In this document: piece by piece, positions 1-5,513 of the stretch
How positions within the stretch are numbered: position 1 is the first letter of the stretch
How the letters are laid out: each line of letters opens with the position of its first letter
NCBI GenBank assembly: GCA_031267345.1
Contig: JAIRZG010000041.1
Coordinates: forward strand, 1 to 7,637
Direction of reading: 5' to 3'
DNA from: Zoogloeaceae bacterium
GTDB taxonomy: Bacteria > Pseudomonadota > Gammaproteobacteria > Burkholderiales > Rhodocyclaceae
DNA length: 7,637 nucleotides
Translations under genes and position numbers: made by a program
Notes under the pieces: model-generated
The model's database searches: none
Seen by the model: only the letters and a program-made list of their open reading frames with translations
Told to the model about the DNA's origin: nothing

Positions 1-124
1 CTCTTTCACGTCGCCTTGATCGTGACTATGAGGTCATTCCTCAACACTCCGAGGCTATGATCCAACTCGCCATGATCCGCCTGCTCCTCAAACGGCTTTC
101 TAATTTTTAAAACAGCTTCATAGG
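1..124 (+). mobile_element. right end of an IS5-type insertion sequence (boundary approximate)
   Basis: In IS5-like elements the transposase gene typically ends only a few bases before the terminal inverted repeat. Here the stop at 108-110 is followed directly by AACAGCTTCATAGG (111-124). Read inward on the other strand this gives a GCTGTTTTAAAA-type end, which resembles IS5/IS427-group termini. The left end is not in the window, so the inverted repeat cannot be paired and the boundary, somewhere about 110-124, is inferred. No target duplication can be verified. Confidence 0.35.
3..110 (+). CDS. IS5-family transposase, C-terminal fragment (partial)
   Basis: An open frame enters from the left edge and ends at TAA 108-110, giving 35 residues. 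They begin LSRRLDRDYEVIPQHSEAMI and continue to a basic, leucine-rich tail (AMIRLLLKRLSNF). The RRL-x-RDYE ... SEAMI ... AMIRLLLKRL pattern is the characteristic C-terminus of IS5-family DDE transposases. In this family the last catalytic Glu lies about ten residues upstream of RRL, so it is just outside the window. Known role: cut-and-paste movement of the insertion sequence. Whether the full gene is intact cannot be judged, since only the end is visible. The family call rests on motif recognition alone, and the subgroup (IS427-like or other) is not resolved. Confidence 0.8.
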   Translation, partial: LSRRLDRDYEVIPQHSEAMIQLAMIRLLLKRLSNF

Positions 125-143
125 CGCTGACCGCATCCATCAT
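111..143 (-). pseudogene. possible 5' remnant of a divergent gene cut by the insertion sequence
   Basis: On the minus strand an ATG at 143-141 (a second follows at 140-138) is preceded by a purine-rich GAAGGG (154-149) at suitable spacing. It starts a reading frame MMDAVSAYEAV that runs straight into the insertion sequence end, continuing antisense through the transposase fragment to a stop near the left edge. A TATAAT box lies about 35 bp upstream. This would fit a divergently transcribed gene whose body was separated from its start by the insertion. Eleven residues are too few to identify a family, and a chance frame is quite possible. Confidence 0.22.
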
Positions 144-176
144 ACCCACCCTTCACAAATCGCCACGACGCTGCGG

Positions 177-182
177 ATTATA
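177..182 (-). promoter_or_regulatory. candidate -10 box (TATAAT), minus strand
   Basis: The minus strand reads TATAAT at 182-177, a perfect sigma70-type -10 hexamer. It lies about 35 bp upstream of the candidate divergent ATG at 143. No good -35 hexamer is seen at 16-18 bp spacing (the sequence there is GCGGTT or CGGTTG), so support is partial. If active, it would transcribe leftward toward the insertion sequence. Confidence 0.25.
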
Positions 183-221
183 CCCATACCGTCCCGCACA
201 ACCGCCGTCCGCACGGCGAAA

Positions 222-269
222 ATACTAAATCTAGTGGTTATGCTTGCGCTTTGCCACTACATGTAGTAG
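222..269 (+). promoter_or_regulatory. tandem NrdR boxes upstream of nrdJ
   Basis: Two imperfect palindromes are present. Box 1 (222-237) has core ACTAAATCTAGT, and box 2 (254-269) has core ACTACATGTAGT. Both share the ACTA-n4-TAGT layout of NrdR operators (consensus near acaCwATATAtwGtgt). Their starts are exactly 32 bp apart, about three helical turns, with a 16-bp gap. This matches the tandem arrangement known for NrdR, the ATP/dATP-sensing repressor of ribonucleotide reductase genes. A TATGCT hexamer (239-244) lies between the boxes and could be a -10, though its -35 is poor. Position and the identity of the downstream gene make the call strong. No nrdR gene is in the window. Confidence 0.8.
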
Positions 270-322
270 CTTTGCATCCCATAAAAAAATCTCTTGTTCC
301 CCCGCAGCGTCATTTTTCCATT

Positions 323-328
323 GAGGAG
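323..328 (+). promoter_or_regulatory. ribosome binding site of nrdJ
   Basis: GAGGAG lies 11 nt before the ATG at 340. The spacing is slightly long but the match is good, and no competing start with a better site is seen nearby. It supports the start used for nrdJ. Confidence 0.6.
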
Positions 329-339
329 ACCACCTGAAA

Positions 340-3240
340 ATGAGCCACGCCACCGAACAGTTGTCGCTTGCCGCCATTCCCGCCGCGCCCGAATTTCCCC
401 CTTTGCCGGCGCAGGAAATTTCCGGCGAGGTGTTGCTGGAAAAATACGCCAAAGGCAAGGAAATGGATGTCCATGACGTGCGCTGCCGTGTGGCGCGCGC
501 GCTGGCCGCCATTGAGCCGGAAAAGGATCGCGCGCATTGGGAAGCGCGTTTTTTGTGGGCGCAGGAAAACGGCTTCATCCCCGCCGGACGCATCAATTCC
601 GCCGCCGGAACGGATTTGCAGGCCACCCTCATCAACTGTTTCGTGCAGCCGGTCGGCGATTCCATTGTCGAAGTCACCGACGGTCGTCCCGGCATCTATA
701 CGGCGCTGGCGCAGGCGGCGGAGACCATGCGGCGCGGCGGCGGCGTCGGCTACGATTTTTCTTCCATCCGCCCTTCCGGCGCGCGGGTAAAAGGCACGCA
801 ATCGCGCGCTTCCGGGCCGGTTTCCTACATGCGCGTCTTTGACCGTTCCTGCGAAACCGTGGAATCCGCCGGCGCGCGGCGCGGCGCGCAGATGGGCGTG
901 TTGCGTTGCGACCATCCCGACATCGAGGATTTCATCCACGCCAAGGATCAGGGCGATCTCACCAATTTCAACATTTCCATCGGCGTCACCGACGCCTTCA
1001 TGCAGGCGGTGGAAACGGACGGCATGGTGGAACTGACGCACCGCGCCGAACCCAACGCCGACATGAAGGAAGAAGGCGCGTTCCAGCGCGACGACGCTCT
1101 GTGGGTGTATCGCCGCGCGCGCGCGCGGGAACTCTGGGATCAGGTGATGAAATCCACCTACGACCACGCCGAACCCGGCATTTTGTTCCTTGACCGCATG
1201 AACCGCGACAATAACCTCAATTATTGCGAAGTCATCGAAGCCACCAACCCCTGCGCCGAACAACCGTTGCCGCCCTATGGCTGCTGCTGCCTGGGTTCCA
1301 TCAACCTGACGCTGTTCATCCGCGAACCCTTTTCCGAACAGGCGGAATTCGATTTTGACGCTTTCGCCGAAGTTATCCGCGTTTCCATCCGCATGTTGGA
1401 TAACGTCCTCGACGCCACCCACTGGCCGCTCGCCCAGCAAAGCAGCGAAGCCGCCAACAAGCGCCGCGTCGGGCTGGGATTCACCGGCTTGGGCGACGCG
1501 CTCACCATGTTGCGGCTCTGCTACGACCGTGTGGAAGCCCGCGCCTTCGCCGCCCGCATCAGCGAGTTTATGCGCGATGCCGCTTATCTGTATTCTGTGG
1601 AACTCGCGCGCGAACGCGGCGCGTTCCCGCTCTTCAACGCCGAACTGTATCTTTCCGGCGGCAATTTCGCCTCGCGTCTGCCCACCGAAATCAAGGGCAA
1701 AATCCGCGAACACGGCTTGAGAAACTCGCACCTTCTGTCCATCGCCCCCACCGGCACCATTTCGCTCGCTTTTGCCGACAACGCTTCCAACGGCATTGAA
1801 CCGCCGTTTTCCTGGACCTACAGCCGCAAAAAACGCATGGGCGACGGCACCATCAAGGAGCATTCGGTCGAGGATTACGCCTGGCGGCTGTATCGGCACA
1901 TGGGCGGCGACATCGAAAAACTGCCCGATTATTTTGTCACCGCGCTGGAAATTTCCGCCGCCGCGCACAAGGATATGGTGGCCGCCGTCGCGCCCTATAT
2001 CGACACCTCCATCTCCAAAACGGTCAATGTCCCCGCCGATTACCCTTACGCCGACTTCCAGAATTTGTACATGGACGCCTGGAAAGCCGGATTGAAAGGC
2101 CTGGCGACCTATCGCCCGAACAGCATCCTCGGCGCGGTGCTTTCCGTGGAGCCGCCCAAGGCGGAAACCGATGACAGCGCCAAATCCAGAACCGCGCCGC
2201 AGGATTTTGTCTCCGACGCCAACCGGCGCCTGTCGATCAAGCATCTGCCCGCGCCGGTGCTCGCCAGCCTCCGATGGCCGGGACGTCCCAGCCTGCCGGA
2301 AGGCAATCTGTGCTGGACGTACATGCTGGATTCGCCCATCGGCAAATTCGCGCTGTTCATCGGTCATGTCGAACCGGAAGGCCATGCCTGGCCGTTTGAA
2401 GTCTGGGCCAACGGCCCCGCCGAACCGCGCGGACTGGGCGTGGTCGCCAAGACGCTTTCCATGGACATGCGCGCTAATGATCGCGGCTGGCTGCAAATGA
2501 AGCTGGAAAGCCTTGCCAAAACCCCCGGCGACGCCTTTGAAATGCCCATGCCGCCACACGGCGAGAAAAAGCGCGTACCCTCCGTCGTCTCCGCCATGGC
2601 GCAGGTCATTCTCTGGCGCTGCGAACAACTTGGCGCGTTCAACCACGAAAGCGCCACGCCAGTGGTCGATGCCCTCTTCTCCGCCAAGGAACCCAAAACC
2701 GGCACCGACGGCACGCTTTCCTGGACAGTGGACATCCGCAATCCTTCCACCAACGAGGATTTCGTGCTCGGCCTGAAAGAAATCGCCCTGCCCGACGGCG
2801 TGACGCGCCCCTATTCCATGTGGCTTTCCGGCAACTACCCGCGCGCGCTGGACGGCCTCTGCAAGCTCCTGTCGCTCGACATGCGCGTGATGGACCCCGC
2901 CTGGATTGGCATGAAGCTCAGGAAACTGCTCGACTACCCCGAACCCCTGGGCGACTTCCTGGCCTACGTCCCCGGCAGCAGGAAACAGCAAACCTTCCCT
3001 TCCACCGTCGCCTACATCGCCCGCCTGATCATCCACCGTTACGCCATGCTCGGCATACTGGACGAAGACGGCCTCCCCCTGCAACAAATGGGCATCCTCG
3101 AAGCCCCGGAAGACCCGATAAGCAACAAGGTGCTGCCAACACAAGGCAAACTTTGCAACGAGTGCGGGAATTACACGATGATCAAAAAGGACGGCTGCGA
3201 TTTTTGTACGGCCTGCGGGGCGGTGGGGAGTTGCGGGTGA
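340..3240 (+). CDS. nrdJ: class II (adenosylcobalamin-dependent) ribonucleoside-diphosphate reductase NrdJ
   Basis: This 966-residue cytosolic enzyme reduces ribonucleoside diphosphates to deoxyribonucleotides, using adenosylcobalamin to make the thiyl radical, so it needs no oxygen and no NrdB partner. Visible landmarks: the N-terminal redox Cys100 in LINCFV; the glycine-rich RRGGGVGYDFSS stretch (131-142); NPCAE (303-307), with Cys305 as the probable thiyl radical site and Glu307; the second redox Cys, probably Cys316, in the triple Cys run 315-317 (11 residues after Cys305, as in Thermotoga NrdJ); and the phosphate-binding APTGTIS (469-475). After the barrel come two tandem TSCPD-like domains (about 645-768 and 778-905). 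A cysteine-rich tail (Cys939, 942, 953, 956, 959, 965) probably re-reduces the active site. Length and layout fit proteobacterial NrdJ. NrdR boxes upstream indicate repression when dATP is high. Confidence 0.95.
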   Translation: MSHATEQLSLAAIPAAPEFPPLPAQEISGEVLLEKYAKGKEMDVHDVRCRVARALAAIEPEKDRAHWEARFLWAQENGFIPAGRINSAAGTDLQATLINCFVQPVGDSIVEVTDGRPGIYTALAQAAETMRRGGGVGYDFSSIRPSGARVKGTQSRASGPVSYMRVFDRSCETVESAGARRGAQMGVLRCDHPDIEDFIHAKDQGDLTNFNISIGVTDAFMQAVETDGMVELTHRAEPNADMKEEGAFQRDDALWVYRRARARELWDQVMKSTYDHAEPGILFLDRMNRDNNLNYCEVIEATNPCAEQPLPPYGCCCLGSINLTLFIREPFSEQAEFDFDAFAEVIRVSIRMLDNVLDATHWPLAQQSSEAANKRRVGLGFTGLGDALTMLRLCYDRVEARAFAARISEFMRDAAYLYSVELARERGAFPLFNAELYLSGGNFASRLPTEIKGKIREHGLRNSHLLSIAPTGTISLAFADNASNGIEPPFSWTYSRKKRMGDGTIKEHSVEDYAWRLYRHMGGDIEKLPDYFVTALEISAAAHKDMVAAVAPYIDTSISKTVNVPADYPYADFQNLYMDAWKAGLKGLATYRPNSILGAVLSVEPPKAETDDSAKSRTAPQDFVSDANRRLSIKHLPAPVLASLRWPGRPSLPEGNLCWTYMLDSPIGKFALFIGHVEPEGHAWPFEVWANGPAEPRGLGVVAKTLSMDMRANDRGWLQMKLESLAKTPGDAFEMPMPPHGEKKRVPSVVSAMAQVILWRCEQLGAFNHESATPVVDALFSAKEPKTGTDGTLSWTVDIRNPSTNEDFVLGLKEIALPDGVTRPYSMWLSGNYPRALDGLCKLLSLDMRVMDPAWIGMKLRKLLDYPEPLGDFLAYVPGSRKQQTFPSTVAYIARLIIHRYAMLGILDEDGLPLQQMGILEAPEDPISNKVLPTQGKLCNECGNYTMIKKDGCDFCTACGAVGSCG

Positions 3241-3244
3241 GGAA
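3238..3244 (+). promoter_or_regulatory. Shine-Dalgarno of the CD-NTase gene, overlapping the nrdJ stop
   Basis: TGAGGAA (3238-3244) contains the nrdJ TGA stop and forms a GAGGAA-type ribosome binding site 6 nt before the ATG at 3251. The overlap suggests that ribosomes ending nrdJ can help start the next gene. Confidence 0.65.
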
Positions 3245-3250
3245 CCGAAT

Positions 3251-4162
3251 ATGACAATCCCTGAAAACCAACTGGAAACATGGTCGCGTCAAGGCGCGAC
3301 GGCTTCCGCCTCCGCGCTCTACGAGCGCATCCGGAATGCGCTTCAGAACGATGTCGCATTGCGGAACCGGAACTTCGAGGTCTTCCTGCAAGGTTCCTAT
3401 CGCAACAGCACGAATATTCGTGGCGACAGTGATGTTGACGTAGTGGCCATGCTGCGAGATGCCTTCAAACCGGACTACAGCCGACTAAGCGACTACGCCA
3501 GAGCATCAGTTCAGGCCGGTCATCAGGATGCCACGTATGACCTGCCTGATTTTCGCCGCGATGTCTCGAACGCCATCCGCCGCGCCTTCCCCACGCACGC
3601 GATCACCGAAGGCGGCAAAAGCATCAAGATCCCGAGGACGAGCAACAACATCCCCGCCGATGTCGTGCCCTGTCTGGAGTATCGACTCTACATCCCGCCG
3701 CAGACCCTGCTGGGCGATGCCTCCCACGTCGATGGCATCTGGCTGTGGGACGTGCAGCGCAATCACTCCGTCACCAGTTACCCGAAGCAGTCCTACGACA
3801 ACGGCGTGGCCAAGCACGGGCGAACGAACCAGTGGTACAAGCTGACCGTTCGCATCTTCAAGAATGCCCGTGGCTGGATGGTGGACAACGGCCTGATCCA
3901 GCAGGACACGGCCTCTTCGCACGCCATCGAGTGCCTGCTCTACAACGTGCCCGACAACTTGTTTGGCACCAGTTACGCCACGACAGTATTCAACATCCTC
4001 AAGTGGCTCAACGGCGCGGACTTGACGGACTTCGTTTGTCAGAACGGCATCCAGCGGTTGTTCGATTCCGGGCGCTGGACACAGCAGAACGCGCGCGCCT
4101 ACATCGGTGTCATCCAGATGTGGAACCAATGGGGGCAGCAGTATGCACGGGTACGCATCTGA
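3251..4162 (+). CDS. CBASS CD-NTase (cGAS/DncV-like nucleotidyltransferase)
   Basis: This 303-residue cytosolic enzyme belongs to the CD-NTase family. On phage infection such enzymes make a cyclic oligonucleotide that activates a partner effector. The nucleotidyltransferase signature is clear: GSYRNSTNIRGDSDVDVV (48-65), with helix-capping Gly48-Ser49 and metal ligands Asp61 and Asp63, and a third probable ligand Asp137 in ADVVP. The N-terminus (IPENQLETWSRQGA) is typical of these proteins and supports the start. The C-terminal helical half carries YPKQSYDNGVAKHG (177-190) and a VRIFKNARGWMVDNGLI stretch (200-216). All catalytic residues are present, so it looks active. Clade (CdnE-like is my guess) and product cannot be fixed by eye. 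It sits 10 bp after nrdJ and overlaps the effector gene; no Cap2/Cap3-type ubiquitin-like genes follow, so this is a two-gene type I CBASS. Folding-related 2'-5' OAS or CCA-adding enzymes are less likely given the neighbour. Confidence 0.9.
   Translation: MTIPENQLETWSRQGATASASALYERIRNALQNDVALRNRNFEVFLQGSYRNSTNIRGDSDVDVVAMLRDAFKPDYSRLSDYARASVQAGHQDATYDLPDFRRDVSNAIRRAFPTHAITEGGKSIKIPRTSNNIPADVVPCLEYRLYIPPQTLLGDASHVDGIWLWDVQRNHSVTSYPKQSYDNGVAKHGRTNQWYKLTVRIFKNARGWMVDNGLIQQDTASSHAIECLLYNVPDNLFGTSYATTVFNILKWLNGADLTDFVCQNGIQRLFDSGRWTQQNARAYIGVIQMWNQWGQQYARVRI
4131..4135 (+). promoter_or_regulatory. ribosome binding site of cap15
   Basis: GGGGG (followed by C) lies inside the end of the CD-NTase gene, 7 nt before the ATG at 4143. 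It favours that ATG over an in-frame GTG at 4107, which would add 12 residues encoded by CD-NTase sequence. Confidence 0.45.
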
Positions 4163-4769
4163 CAACTTCTTTCGCGGGCCGAAGGTGTATTTCGCCTTCG
4201 GCGTGGCGGCTGTTGCTGCGGCCTCCGCGCTGCGCGCGCTGGTTGCAATGTCCCAGTTGGCCGGGCGCATTGATGCCGCCGCGTTGTCGGCGGGCGTGAT
4301 CTACGGCGGGTTGATCTTCCTCTACGAGCGTTGGGGTTGGCGCTGGCTGTCCACGATCAAGAACCTCAACGGCACATGGGCCGGGAACATCACCACCACG
4401 CACAACGGCGGAACCAACGTCCCTTGCGTGATGCGCGTGCGCCAGACGTGGACGCGGATGGCGATTGGGCTTGAGACGAAGCAGTCCCGATCTCGAACCA
4501 CGATGGCCGCACTCTACGACGACCAGCCCGGCGATGTCGGGTTGAAGTACGAATATGTCTCCGAGCCAAGGAACCTCGCGGTGCAGACGATGCAAACGCA
4601 TCGCGGTGTCTGCACACTGGCAATAACCGCCGATTCGGCGGAAGTGCGCCTGAGCGGCGATTACTTTACGGGTCGCGGGCGAGAAACCCGTGGCGAAATT
4701 ACCTTGCACCGTGTGAGCCGAGAATTGCTGGGCTTCGACGCTGCGTTGAAGCAAGCAAGGTTGGGTTAG
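4143..4769 (+). CDS. cap15: CBASS effector Cap15 (two-TM beta-barrel membrane protein)
   Basis: This 208-residue inner-membrane protein is the predicted killer of the CBASS pair. Two hydrophobic segments, about 16-36 (VYFAFGVAAVAAASALRALV) and 44-62 (ending YGGLIFLYERWGW), are followed by a soluble beta-rich domain, about 74-191. That domain runs from LNGTWAGNI through MRVRQTW, IGLETKQSRS and LKYEYVSEP to GDYFTGRGRETRGEITLHR. This order matches Cap15, whose barrel domain binds the cyclic nucleotide and drives oligomerisation that disrupts the membrane (established for the family). The gene begins 20 bp before the CD-NTase stop, which implies coupled expression. ATG 4143 is preferred over GTG 4107. 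The last residues (RLG) and the stop codon fall in a REP-like palindrome, so the tail after residue about 203 may not be native. No other family fits as well. Confidence 0.87.
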   Translation: MHGYASDNFFRGPKVYFAFGVAAVAAASALRALVAMSQLAGRIDAAALSAGVIYGGLIFLYERWGWRWLSTIKNLNGTWAGNITTTHNGGTNVPCVMRVRQTWTRMAIGLETKQSRSRTTMAALYDDQPGDVGLKYEYVSEPRNLAVQTMQTHRGVCTLAITADSAEVRLSGDYFTGRGRETRGEITLHRVSRELLGFDAALKQARLG

Positions 4770-4825
4770 CCGCGCAAGCGGTGTAACTTTGCGGTCGTAA
4801 CCCACGGAGCGAAACGACGCGATCC
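4761..4825 (+). repeat. REP-like palindromic element between cap15 and the R-M genes
   Basis: TGGGTTA (4762-4768) is the exact reverse complement of TAACCCA (4798-4804). Between them is a smaller hairpin, CCGC-GCAA-GCGG (4770-4781), with a GNRA-type loop. A further stem, GGAGCG paired with CGC-GA-TCC, spans 4806-4825. Nested TTGGGTTA...GTAACCCA palindromes of this sort resemble dispersed intergenic repeats common in some proteobacterial genomes (family recollection, not searched). It provides the TAG stop of cap15. It has no U-run, so it is not a classic intrinsic terminator, although the RNA hairpins could still stabilise or pause the transcript. No clear promoter for the downstream genes is visible in the 72-bp gap. 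Confidence 0.45.
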
Positions 4826-4841
4826 AATAGAAGGCACCCAT

Positions 4842-5513
4842 ATGCAGAAGACTACCTTGACCACGGAATTGTTGTGCAAAGAAGCTCAAACCTTTTCGGA
4901 GATCGTGAGCAATTCTCCGGAACCGAGCCTGTTCGGCATCACCGACGGTAAAGCCGTCGGCACTCACCTTGAGCACAAATTCAGGCTCTACTTGCAGGAA
5001 CGCTACACCTTCACCGAGGGCAATTCCGCGAACGGCATTGATTTTCCGAGCCTTGGCGTTGACATGAAGGTTACGAGTATCCGTCAACCGCAGTCTTCAT
5101 GCCCCTTCAAATCTGCTCGCCAGAAAATATATGGCCTTGGTTATGGTCTAATCGTTTTCGTTTACGACAAAACCGATGACGATTCCAGCAAAACCGCCAT
5201 TCTGCGCGTAATGAACACCGTATTCGTCGACTCAAGCCGTACCGCCGACTTCCAGACGACCAGTGGGTTACGCAAAATTCTGGAAAACGAGGGCAATATC
5301 GACGATTTAGTGGCTTTCATGGCTGACAAAAATCTGCCCGTTGACGACATCGGACTCGGCAATCTTGCCAAAGAAATCATGACCAACAAGCCAGAACAAG
5401 GTTATCTCACTATCTCAAACGCCCTGCAATGGCGATTGCAATATGGACGCATCATCGAGAAAGCGGGCAAGGAACCCGGCATCTGCTCCGTTTACAAGGG
5501 GAAAAATCCGTGA
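4842..5513 (+). CDS. type II restriction endonuclease, PD-(D/E)xK fold (specificity unknown)
   Basis: A 223-residue cytosolic protein. GTHLEHKFRLYL (40-51) followed by GIDFPSLGVDMKVTSI (65-80) fits the PD-(D/E)xK nuclease core. Glu45 would lie on the first helix, Asp67 and Asp74-x-Lys76 would bind metal, and the following strand GLIVFVYDK (102-110) would complete the sheet. That core and the adjacent adenine methyltransferase gene are the basis for calling it the restriction subunit, cutting DNA lacking the partner's methylation. I do not recognise a named prototype, and the recognition sequence cannot be read out. AGAAGG (4829-4834) is a ribosome site 7 nt before the ATG. Its stop overlaps the methyltransferase start (GTGA), a typical R-M operon layout. 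No control (C) gene is present. The length is usual for simple type II enzymes and nothing looks truncated. Confidence 0.75.
   Translation: MQKTTLTTELLCKEAQTFSEIVSNSPEPSLFGITDGKAVGTHLEHKFRLYLQERYTFTEGNSANGIDFPSLGVDMKVTSIRQPQSSCPFKSARQKIYGLGYGLIVFVYDKTDDDSSKTAILRVMNTVFVDSSRTADFQTTSGLRKILENEGNIDDLVAFMADKNLPVDDIGLGNLAKEIMTNKPEQGYLTISNALQWRLQYGRIIEKAGKEPGICSVYKGKNP
5496..5501 (+). promoter_or_regulatory. ribosome binding site of the methyltransferase
   Basis: AAGGGG lies 8 nt before the GTG at 5510, within the end of the endonuclease gene. It decides for GTG 5510 over the in-frame ATG at 5429, which lies 27 codons deeper in the endonuclease and yields an N-terminus without family character. Confidence 0.6.

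Noticed and set aside
1114..1127. (CG)7 alternating run, possible Z-DNA
   Set aside because: It lies within nrdJ and simply encodes alternating Arg and Ala codons (RRARAR). There is no sign of a regulatory role.
310..3144. Minus-strand open frame of 944 codons opposite nrdJ
   Set aside because: It is an antisense shadow produced by GC-rich codon use in nrdJ. Its translation is rich in Gly, His and Arg, shows no domain, and the plus strand carries an unmistakable NrdJ.
4770..4790. Rho-independent terminator after cap15
   Set aside because: The CCGC-GCAA-GCGG stem has only four pairs and is followed by TGTAACTTT, not a U-run.
4110..5087. Minus-strand open frame of 325 codons across cap15 and the start of the endonuclease
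   Set aside because: It crosses two well-supported plus-strand genes and the palindromic spacer, and its low-complexity translation matches no recognisable family.
5429..5509. Longer methyltransferase start at ATG 5429
   Set aside because: The extra 27 residues are read from endonuclease sequence in another frame. GTG 5510 has a good ribosome site and begins just before motif X.
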